This document shows positions 1 through 5,401 of a stretch of 5,401 nucleotides of DNA, one piece after another. The first letter of the stretch is position 1, and each line of letters opens with the position of its first letter. A program made the position numbers and the translations under genes. The notes under the pieces were generated by a model. That model did not search any database. It worked only from the letters and a program-made list of their open reading frames with translations, and was not told where the DNA came from. This DNA comes from Eutrophobius sp051275005 (GTDB lineage Bacteria; Pseudomonadota; Gammaproteobacteria; Eutrophobiales; Eutrophobiaceae): positions 1 through 5,401 of the forward strand of contig JBNMOP010000158.1 of NCBI GenBank assembly GCA_051275005.1, given 5' to 3'.

Positions 1-1391
1 TTTATGACTATGCCCAGTACAAGGGTGGCGTCCCGGCAGTTCATACCGTTGCTGTAGGCGGACCTTATAATGCAAAAGGTATCAGCCAGACTGCCAGTCG
101 GGAAAAGATTCTGATCTGTACCCCGGCCGGCAACGATGACGAGACCTGTGCAAGGCAAATACTGACCAACCTTGCCCACCGTGCCTATCGTAGACCGCCC
201 ATCGAACTGGAAATTGAAGACCTTATGGGTTTTTACCTGCAAGGCAGGAACAGTGGTTTTGAACAGGGTATTGGCCTGGCGATAGAAAGAATGCTGGCGG
301 GTCCGGAATTTTTGTTTTTGGTTGAGAAACAGCCAAAGTCAGTAACGCCGGGAGCGATCTTTCCTATCTCTGATCTCGAACTGGCTACAAAATTAGCATT
401 TTTCCTCTGGAGTACCATCCCGGATGATGAACTCCTGGCATTAGCCGAAGCGGGGAAACTGTCTGATCCTGGCGTTTTAGAACAACAGATAAACCGCATG
501 TTAAAAGACCCTCGCTCAGTTGCACTGGTAGATAATTTTGCAACGCAGTGGTTACATCTGGGTAATCTGAATGCCGCTGCGCCGAACGGTGATCTGTTCC
601 CCTATATTGATGACAACCTGCTACAGGCCTTTAGTAAAGAAACAAAGATGTTCTTCGACTACATCCTGCGTAGCGATCGGCCATTACTGGAGCTGCTCGA
701 TGCGGATTACACCTTTGTTAATGACAGGTTGGCTAGTCATTACGGTATTCCTGACATCTACGGCAGTCATTTTCGTAAGGTGACCTTACTCGATAGCACT
801 CGTGGTGGACTGCTTGGGCAGGGCAGCATTCTGACATTGACGTCTTATCCCAATCGAACGGCGCCCACCATCCGTGGTAAATGGATATTGGAGAATATAC
901 TCGGTGCACCACCGCCACCGCCACCTGCCGATATTCCCGCTCTGCGTGAAAAAAATGAAGAGGGCAAGGTGTTAAATATGCGTCAGCAGATGGAACAACA
1001 CCGGGCCAACCCTGTCTGTGCCAGTTGCCACAAGGCCATGGATCCCCTGGGCTTTGCCCTGGAAAATTACGATGCCATCGGCAATTGGCGGACGATGGAT
1101 GCTGCCTCGGGGACACCGATTGATACCTCCGGGGTATTACCAGATGGCACGGAATTCAATGGCTTGGATGGCCTGCGTAAGGCATTGTTGGAAAAGCGTC
1201 AGGAAGACTTTATCCTGACGACGATAGAAAAATTGCTGACCTATGCCCTAGGCAGGGGTGTTGATTACCATGACGCACCAGTAATGCGAGATATCATGCA
1301 TCAGTCAGCGCCGAATGAGTATCGCTTGTCTTCCATGATTAAGGCAATCGTGGAAAGCACACCATTTAAGACGAGGAGGGCCACACAATGA
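1..1391 (+). CDS. DUF1595/DUF1592/DUF1588/DUF1585 c-type haem protein, 5'-truncated by the window edge
   Basis: This is the C-terminal part of a planctomycete-type cytochrome c protein. The frame is open from base 3, giving 462 visible residues. The first ATG (225) lies inside the DUF1595 region, so it is an internal Met and the true start is upstream. In residues counted from base 3, the order is: linker with CAR..L..LAHRAYRRP and the rest of DUF1595 (about 48-108), DUF1592 (about 124-250), DUF1588 (about 266-364, with RGGLLGQGS, a proline run after ILGAP and one CxxCH at 339-343), then DUF1585 (about 382-458). CASCH followed by MDPLGFALENYD is the family's haem c site, so the protein should act in the periplasm. 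Full-length relatives are usually 700-900 residues and carry another cytochrome c domain and DUF1587 upstream; that half is off-window. The reaction is unknown. The stop overlaps the DUF1552 start by ATGA, implying translational coupling. Confidence 0.93.
   Translation, partial: YDYAQYKGGVPAVHTVAVGGPYNAKGISQTASREKILICTPAGNDDETCARQILTNLAHRAYRRPPIELEIEDLMGFYLQGRNSGFEQGIGLAIERMLAGPEFLFLVEKQPKSVTPGAIFPISDLELATKLAFFLWSTIPDDELLALAEAGKLSDPGVLEQQINRMLKDPRSVALVDNFATQWLHLGNLNAAAPNGDLFPYIDDNLLQAFSKETKMFFDYILRSDRPLLELLDADYTFVNDRLASHYGIPDIYGSHFRKVTLLDSTRGGLLGQGSILTLTSYPNRTAPTIRGKWILENILGAPPPPPPADIPALREKNEEGKVLNMRQQMEQHRANPVCASCHKAMDPLGFALENYDAIGNWRTMDAASGTPIDTSGVLPDGTEFNGLDGLRKALLEKRQEDFILTTIEKLLTYALGRGVDYHDAPVMRDIMHQSAPNEYRLSSMIKAIVESTPFKTRRATQ
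1373..1380 (+). promoter_or_regulatory. Shine-Dalgarno site for the DUF1552 gene
   Basis: GAGGAGGG sits 7 bases before the ATG at 1388 and lies inside the end of the upstream gene. It is a strong anti-16S match. It supports 1388 as the start over the adjacent in-frame ATG at 1391, although both would give nearly the same protein. Confidence 0.8.
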
Positions 1392-2731
1392 TGATCTTTA
1401 AGAAATGCATACCACGACGTAGTTTTTTACGTGGCGCCGGGGCCACGATTGCCCTGCCGTTATTGGATGCCATGTTGCCATCCCTGGCTGCAGGCAAGGA
1501 TAGACTCAAAGCGGCACGTCGCTTTTCTATCGTCTATTCCCCCAACGGTATGAATATGCCGAAATGGACGCCTGAGGCGATCGGTAAATCTTATACATTA
1601 TCGAAGACTCTGGAACCCCTCGCAGCATATAAGGATCAGATGTTAGTCCTCAGTGGTCTAAATAATAGCGCCGGAGACGCATTGCCTGGTGAGGGTGAAT
1701 CAGCACCCCATGAAAGGGCTGGTGGTGTATTCCTTACCGGCATACATCCCTTGCGTGAAGGCCACGTTGGTACCTCTGTTGATCAGATCATTGCTCGGGA
1801 ACTTGCTCAATATACCCAACTGGCCTCGTTGGAACTGGGTCTGCACAGTACTGACGTAGTGGGCAGTTGTGAAAAGGGTTGGAGTTGCGCCTACCGGATG
1901 ACACTGAGCTGGCGTTCACCTACCACGCCGCTACCCATCGAGTATCGGCCCCGCGCGGTATTCGAGCGTCTGTTCGGCGATAGCAGCTCTACCGATCCGG
2001 CGGTAAGGCTCGCGCAAATCCAGAAAGAGAAAAGTATTCTTGATTCGGTTACCGAAGCTGCCGCCCGACTGATGAAGGAAGTGGGAGCAGAAGATAAGTT
2101 AAGGTTGTCAGAATATCTCGAAGGTATGCGCGATGTTGAGCGACGAATCGAGATGGCTGAACAACAAAGTTCACGTAAAATTCCTTCAGTGGAACGGCCT
2201 GCGGGGATCCCATCAGAATTTTCTGATCACCTGAAATTAATGTATGACCTGCAGGTATTAGCATTTCAGACGGACATGACCCGGATGATTACCTTTATGA
2301 CGGGCCCGGAACAGAGTAACAGAACTTACCAGGAAATCGGTATTCCAGATGTACACCATTCCATGTCTCATCATCAAGGTGATCCGGAGAAATTGGAGAA
2401 AATAGGGAAGATTGACTATTATCATACCGAGTTGTTTACCTACTATCTGGACAAATTAAGTAATACCCAGGATGTTGATGGGTCACTGCTTGATAACATG
2501 ATAATAATGTATGGTAGTGCCCTGAGTGATGGTAATGATCATTTAATGTCAAACCTTCCAATTCTGCTTCTTGGTGGTGGATCAGGGCAACTAAAAGGCG
2601 GCAGGCATGTCCGCTATTCGGAAGATACCCCAATTTCTAATCTCTACCTGACGATAATGGAGAAATTAGGGATCCAGACTGATAAATTTGGTGATAGTAC
2701 GGGTAAGGCCAATCTATTGTCTGTCTCGTAG
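1388..2731 (+). CDS. Tat-exported DUF1552 (HxxSHH family) protein
   Basis: This complete 447-residue protein has the usual length of the DUF1552 (PF07586, HXXSHH) family. The N-terminus carries a twin-arginine signal, PRRSFLRGAG at residues 9-18, then a hydrophobic stretch to about residue 35. Export folded through Tat is therefore likely. Family marks include SPNGMNMPKW (51-60), a Cys pair C161/C167 just before a tyrosine and the TLSW stretch, RPRAVFERLFG (187-197), the defining HxxSHH at 324-329, and GSALSDGNDH with the following NLP (376-391). The His/Asp/Asn-rich C-terminal motifs resemble metal sites of the alkaline phosphatase/sulfatase superfamily, to which the related DUF1501 is assigned; a hydrolase role here is inference. 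The gene overlaps the haem-protein gene by 4 bases and ends 13 bases before the ankyrin gene. DUF1592 and DUF1552 genes are commonly neighbours, which suggests a shared process or complex. The function is not established. Confidence 0.95.
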   Translation: MMIFKKCIPRRSFLRGAGATIALPLLDAMLPSLAAGKDRLKAARRFSIVYSPNGMNMPKWTPEAIGKSYTLSKTLEPLAAYKDQMLVLSGLNNSAGDALPGEGESAPHERAGGVFLTGIHPLREGHVGTSVDQIIARELAQYTQLASLELGLHSTDVVGSCEKGWSCAYRMTLSWRSPTTPLPIEYRPRAVFERLFGDSSSTDPAVRLAQIQKEKSILDSVTEAAARLMKEVGAEDKLRLSEYLEGMRDVERRIEMAEQQSSRKIPSVERPAGIPSEFSDHLKLMYDLQVLAFQTDMTRMITFMTGPEQSNRTYQEIGIPDVHHSMSHHQGDPEKLEKIGKIDYYHTELFTYYLDKLSNTQDVDGSLLDNMIIMYGSALSDGNDHLMSNLPILLLGGGSGQLKGGRHVRYSEDTPISNLYLTIMEKLGIQTDKFGDSTGKANLLSVS

Positions 2732-2735
2732 AGGA
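2731..2735 (+). promoter_or_regulatory. Shine-Dalgarno site deciding the ankyrin gene start
   Basis: GAGGA begins on the last base of the DUF1552 stop codon and ends 9 bases before the ATG at 2745. No comparable site precedes the longer in-frame start at 2688, which lies deep inside the upstream gene. The next ATG at 2769 is preceded only by a weak A/T-rich stretch. This favours 2745. Confidence 0.65.
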
Positions 2736-2744
2736 TTCTTTGTT

Positions 2745-4256
2745 ATGCATAGTCTATTAAGTAACTATATGAAAACACTGTCGTGGAATGGGCTTGCATG
2801 TCTGCTCCTGTTCACCTCTTTGCAACTATCAGCAGACGATGATCTAAGCCTGGTTCAGGCTGCACGGGTGGGTGATAGTGAAACCGTTGCGCGTTTATTA
2901 ACACAATCTATCAATGTCGATTCCGCTGAAGCAGATGGCACAACCGCACTACACTGGGCTACGCATCGCAATGATATGGAAATTGCAGAACTATTGTTAT
3001 TTGCAGAAGCCAATGTGGATGTTAGTAATGATTATGGCGTGACCCCTCTGCAACTGGCATGTACCAATCGCAGTGATGAGATGGTGAAAAAAATATTAAC
3101 TGCTGGCGCCAATCCAAACGTAGCATTACTGACTGGTGAAACAGTACTCATGAATTGTGCCCGGACAGGGGCGACTGAAGCGGTCGTGGCCTTACTTGCC
3201 AAGGGCGCCAATCCCAATGCTAGAGAAAAGAAGAAAGGACAGACCGCATTGATGTGGGCGGCCGCAGAGGGTCATGGTAATGTCACAGCGTTACTGGTGG
3301 AAAGCGGTGCAGATATACGTGCAAGATCAAACAGTGGATTTACTCCTCTGTTATATGCGGCAAGGTCAGGTGATGTGAAGTCCGGCCGTTCCTTACTGGA
3401 TGCCGGTGCCAATCCCAATGAGGCCACACCAGTACAAGGCAATTCATTGGTCATAGCCACTGCTGGAGGGCATGAAGCCCTGGCTTTACTTTTATTGCAG
3501 AGTGGTGCCGATCCAGATTCTAGCGACCAGTATGGCATCACACCTTTACACCATGCGGTGGCTAATGGTCTCGCTGCATTAAATGGTGTTCGTTATGACC
3601 CGGTTTATCGAGTGTTGCCAAAAAATATGCCTGGCTTAGCACAGGCCCTTTTAGAAGCAGGTGCCGACCCAGATGTGCAAATAACTGAAAGTCATCGACG
3701 TGGTCCAGATGGTAGTCCTTTTGATATGGAAGGTGCTACCCCATTTCTATTAGCAGCTGTGTCAGCAGATGAAGAAATGATGCAACTCTTTAAAGCACAT
3801 GGTGCCGACCCAAATATTGTTGCCAAGGGTGGTATCTCTCCCCTTATGGCTGCTGCCAGATCATCATGTACAGGTGCCTGCGCATTTAAGGGTGGTGGTA
3901 ATGAGTCGAAAGATGAGGAGATTGCAATATCCTATCGCGCGGTAAAGGCCTTAGTCGATATGGGTATCAAAATTAATGCTAAAAATGATGATGGCCGGAC
4001 CGCGATGCACATGGCAGCATTTACCGGTGCAGACTCCGTAGTGAAATATCTTGCTGAAAATGGTGCTGATGTCAATGTTGTGGACAATTACGGGGAAACG
4101 CCATGGAGTATGGCATCAGGGATCAGCCCAGTGATTAGATATCGCGGATTATATGGTTATCATCCAAGTACAGTGACCATACTTGAGCAACTGGGCGCCA
4201 ATTCCACCTCTCGAGATAATATGGATTCCAACGCTCCGGCACCTCCGGGGCAATAA
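2745..4256 (+). CDS. Exported ankyrin-repeat protein
   Basis: The product is 503 residues from the chosen ATG. The N-terminus has a basic/polar lead and a hydrophobic core (about residues 14-28), with a likely signal peptidase I site at LSA|DD near residue 30. After that almost the whole chain is ankyrin repeats, about twelve, recognised by TALHWA, TPLQLA, TALMWAA, TPLLYAA, TPLHHA, TPFLLAA, SPLMAAA and TAMHMAA helix starts, each followed later by GA(N/D)PN or GADVN turns. Three stretches (about 273-298, 312-329 and 372-394) interrupt the repeat spacing. The C-terminus ends in a short polar/proline tail. Ankyrin repeats bind proteins and have no catalysis of their own, so this is probably a periplasmic scaffold or partner for the two upstream products, given the 13-base spacing. 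Starting at 2769 would give a shorter, more classic signal peptide and cannot be excluded. Binding partners are unknown. Confidence 0.92.
   Translation: MHSLLSNYMKTLSWNGLACLLLFTSLQLSADDDLSLVQAARVGDSETVARLLTQSINVDSAEADGTTALHWATHRNDMEIAELLLFAEANVDVSNDYGVTPLQLACTNRSDEMVKKILTAGANPNVALLTGETVLMNCARTGATEAVVALLAKGANPNAREKKKGQTALMWAAAEGHGNVTALLVESGADIRARSNSGFTPLLYAARSGDVKSGRSLLDAGANPNEATPVQGNSLVIATAGGHEALALLLLQSGADPDSSDQYGITPLHHAVANGLAALNGVRYDPVYRVLPKNMPGLAQALLEAGADPDVQITESHRRGPDGSPFDMEGATPFLLAAVSADEEMMQLFKAHGADPNIVAKGGISPLMAAARSSCTGACAFKGGGNESKDEEIAISYRAVKALVDMGIKINAKNDDGRTAMHMAAFTGADSVVKYLAENGADVNVVDNYGETPWSMASGISPVIRYRGLYGYHPSTVTILEQLGANSTSRDNMDSNAPAPPGQ
2844..4199 (+). repeat. Array of about twelve degenerate ankyrin repeats
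   Basis: The repeats are roughly 33 codons each and are clear at the protein level. At the DNA level only the turn is well conserved, for example GG(C/T)GCCAATCC(A/C)AA at 3105, 3204 and 3405, and GGTGCCGA(T/C)CCA in later repeats. The rest has diverged, so this is an old array and not a recent tandem expansion. Repeat boundaries in the last two units are approximate because of insertions. Confidence 0.85.
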
Positions 4257-4274
4257 TACTATTTGCCACAACGC

Positions 4275-4307
4275 ATGTAGATAAATTTAAGAATTATTGA
4301 TCTACAT
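4275..4307. repeat. Perfect 8-base inverted repeat (ATGTAGAT / ATCTACAT)
   Basis: The arms are 4275-4282 and 4300-4307, with a 17-base interior. The right arm overlaps the proposed -35 hexamer, so a dimeric regulator bound here could block the promoter. The left arm also belongs to the longer inverted repeat that pairs with 4369-4378, so at the RNA level the two pairings exclude each other. No regulator family is recognised from the sequence. Confidence 0.5.
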
Positions 4308-4319
4308 ATATCTTAAATT
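4284..4319. repeat. Perfect 9-base inverted repeat (AATTTAAGA / TCTTAAATT), interleaved with the previous one
   Basis: The arms are 4284-4292 and 4311-4319. They alternate with the ATGTAGAT/ATCTACAT arms in the order A, B, A', B', a layout that can form a pseudoknot in RNA. The stem is A/T-rich and is followed by a T-rich stretch (about 4321-4335), so it might serve as a weak terminator for the upstream operon. It lacks the GC stem and uninterrupted T run of a typical intrinsic terminator. Chance is a real alternative in DNA of about 25% GC. Confidence 0.35.
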
Positions 4320-4324
4320 ATAAT
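4297..4324 (+). promoter_or_regulatory. Sigma70-like promoter for the substrate-binding protein gene
   Basis: TTGATC (4297-4302; four of six matches to TTGACA) and a perfect TATAAT (4319-4324) are separated by 16 bases. Initiation would fall near 4331, giving a leader of about 100 bases before the ATG at 4430. The setting fits: the region is A/T-rich and lies between two differently built gene groups. In sequence this A/T-rich a chance TATAAT is possible, so the -35 match and the spacing carry the call. Confidence 0.5.
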
Positions 4325-4417
4325 ATTTTATTATTAGGGTTATCTCTGGTACGCAATAAAATGCAAATATTTATCTACCGCGTCTTCTGTGGCTTAAAAA
4401 TATTTAATATCAAACAT

Positions 4418-4422
4418 GGAGA
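4418..4422 (+). promoter_or_regulatory. Shine-Dalgarno site for the substrate-binding protein gene
   Basis: GGAGA lies 7 bases before the ATG at 4430, an ideal spacing. It fixes that start and agrees with a complete signal peptide beginning there. Confidence 0.75.
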
Positions 4423-4429
4423 TTTATAA

Positions 4430-5383
4430 ATGAACCCAATTCTAAATGCAGTCGGTAATATTCTTGCCTTAATTTTTATATTTTCTCCTGTGCTCTCTGC
4501 ACAAACAGTACGTGTTGGAACCATCAGTTCCTCGATTAATAACTGGCCTTTGTGGATTGCAGAAGCCAAGGGAATGTTTAAAGATGAAGGTCTGGATGTA
4601 CAATCTTCAATCTCAGGAGAATCTGAACATCAACTTGATCTGGTCGATGCAGGTAAATTAGATATTTTTCACCAGGCAGCTGACCATTTCGTCCGTGAAA
4701 TTGAAGATGGAAAAGATTATGTTGTAGTTCATACCATCACCAGGGCCGCTAATGACCTGATGGTACGACCTGAATACAAATCATACGAAGATTTGAGAGG
4801 TAAGACTATTGCCCTGGATAATCTTCAAACCGGATATTGGCTTTTATATAGAAAAGTATTGCAAAAATATGGTCTACAGCCAGGTGACTATCAACTCTCT
4901 CCGGAATCGGGTGGACCAACCAGCAGAATGAAAAAAGTCAGGGATGACGTGGCTCAGTTTACCTATATGAATGCCCCGGCAAGTGTTAGAGCTAACCTGG
5001 ACGGATTTCCGATTTTGACGAATTTATCAGAACATTTTCCTGAATTTCCAGCCTCTTCCATCGGAGGAAGTCGTCCCTGGATAGAAGCTAATAAAGATAC
5101 GGTGATTGCCTATCTCCGCGGATATATACGAGCATCAGAATGGCTGAGGGATCCTGTCAACCGCGAAGAGGCCATCGAGATTGCTGCGAATATCGGTCAT
5201 GATCCAGAAACATTGCCAGGAAGCTATGAGACGTTTGTAAAAAATGGTCTGGTTAGATATGGCACCCTTAGTAGAGCAGGGTTTACCCAGGTGGGGGAAT
5301 TGCTGGTTGAAGGTGAGGTCATAAAATCGTTTGGGGAAATGGAAAAATATGCCGACCCGAGTTACCAGCGGGCGGCAAGGTAA
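4430..5383 (+). CDS. NMT1/SsuA/TauA-like ABC transporter substrate-binding protein
   Basis: This complete 317-residue periplasmic binding protein has the usual family length. Residues 1-24 are a Sec signal peptide with a likely cut at LSA|Q; there is no lipobox Cys, so it should be soluble in the periplasm. The mature part opens with VRVGTISSSINNWPLWIAEA (27-46), then KGMFKDEGLDV (47-57), the hallmark of the nitrate/sulfonate/taurine/pyrimidine-precursor binding group. YKSYEDLRGKTIALD (117-131, about) is the usual hinge-region motif, and YLRGYIRASEWLRDP (228-242) with EEAIEI is the typical C-terminal helix. It should deliver a small solute to an ABC importer. The ligand cannot be read from the sequence: sulfonates, nitrate, pyrimidine precursors or aromatic acids are all possible. 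No permease or ATPase lies inside the window. It has its own probable promoter and so is likely not part of the upstream operon. Confidence 0.9.
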   Translation: MNPILNAVGNILALIFIFSPVLSAQTVRVGTISSSINNWPLWIAEAKGMFKDEGLDVQSSISGESEHQLDLVDAGKLDIFHQAADHFVREIEDGKDYVVVHTITRAANDLMVRPEYKSYEDLRGKTIALDNLQTGYWLLYRKVLQKYGLQPGDYQLSPESGGPTSRMKKVRDDVAQFTYMNAPASVRANLDGFPILTNLSEHFPEFPASSIGGSRPWIEANKDTVIAYLRGYIRASEWLRDPVNREEAIEIAANIGHDPETLPGSYETFVKNGLVRYGTLSRAGFTQVGELLVEGEVIKSFGEMEKYADPSYQRAAR

Positions 5384-5401
5384 AGTCGTTCGGATAACGT
5401 T

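Larger units (their letters stand above)
4265..4393. repeat. Imperfect long-range inverted repeat framing the intergenic region
   Basis: The left arm 4265-4286 and the right arm 4369-4393 pair in three perfect blocks: GCCACA (4265-4270) with TGTGGC (4388-4393), ACGC (4271-4274) with GCGT (4380-4383), and GTAGATAAAT (4277-4286) with ATTTATCTAC (4369-4378). They are broken by a 4-base bulge (4384-4387) and an AT/C mismatch. That is 20 pairs around an interior of 82 bases. It could be a long RNA stem in read-through transcripts, paired operator sites or a decayed terminal-inverted-repeat element. I see no target-site duplication beside it. Confidence 0.55.
4257..4429. other. A/T-rich structured intergenic region
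   Basis: By hand count 44 of these 173 bases are G or C (about 25%), well below the flanking genes. It holds the promoter, the three inverted repeats and the ribosome binding site listed separately. I found no tRNA, no small open frame with a ribosome site, no strong intrinsic terminator and no TPP-riboswitch-like CTGAGA core. Confidence 0.7.

Noticed and set aside
903..930. Run of prolines in the haem protein (CCACCGCCACCGCCACCT)
   Set aside because: A proline run after the ILG(A/T) motif is normal for DUF1588 proteins, so it is not a repeat expansion of note.
733..1116. Minus-strand frame of 127 codons
   Set aside because: It lies wholly opposite the conserved DUF1592/DUF1588 coding region, and its translation has no recognisable domain.
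2688..2744. Longer N-terminus for the ankyrin gene
   Set aside because: It overlaps the DUF1552 gene by 44 bases, lacks a ribosome site and would put a basic, Arg-rich stretch before a signal peptide that is complete from 2745 on.
4257..4429. Riboswitch upstream of the binding protein gene
   Set aside because: There is no TPP core or other riboswitch consensus that I recognise, and the left arm of the main stem lies upstream of the predicted start site.
4375..4569. Minus-strand frame of 64 codons over the intergenic region
   Set aside because: It runs opposite the signal peptide of the binding protein, and its translation shows no recognisable domain.
5384..5401. Possible hairpin CGTT...AACG after the last stop codon
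   Set aside because: The stem is only 4 bases and the window ends there, so a terminator cannot be judged.

Overview
The window suggests a Gram-negative bacterium with an active envelope. It codes for a c-type haem protein, a Tat-exported protein and two proteins with Sec-type signal peptides. The codon use is mixed, and GC is near the middle of the range in the genes. Protein families of the DUF1592 and DUF1552 type are best known from Planctomycetes, Acidobacteria, Verrucomicrobia, Myxobacteria and environmental Gammaproteobacteria. The window alone does not fix the taxon; a gammaproteobacterium is my guess and not a demonstrated result. All convincing genes lie on the + strand.

Positions 1-4256 look like the 3' part of one operon. 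It starts with the C-terminal portion of a DUF1595/DUF1592/DUF1588/DUF1585 haem protein that runs in from the left edge. Next comes a Tat-signal DUF1552 (HxxSHH) protein, joined to it by a 4-base ATGA overlap. After a 13-base gap follows an exported protein of about twelve ankyrin repeats. Each of the two downstream genes has a good Shine-Dalgarno sequence. All three products are predicted to work outside the cytoplasm, which suggests one periplasmic or outer-surface module: a haem-bearing protein, a possible metal-dependent hydrolase-like partner and a protein-binding scaffold. No member has an established biochemical function, so the joint role is inference.

Positions 4257-4429 form the only real gap. 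It is about 25% GC and unusually structured. It holds a sigma70-like promoter (TTGATC, 16 bases, TATAAT), two interleaved perfect inverted repeats over that promoter, and a longer imperfect inverted repeat that frames most of the gap. It probably separates the operon from the next transcription unit and may carry operator sites.

Positions 4430-5383 code for a complete exported substrate-binding protein of the NMT1/SsuA/TauA type. It would be the periplasmic receptor of an ABC importer, but no permease or ATPase gene is inside the window. The last 18 bases contain nothing I can assign.
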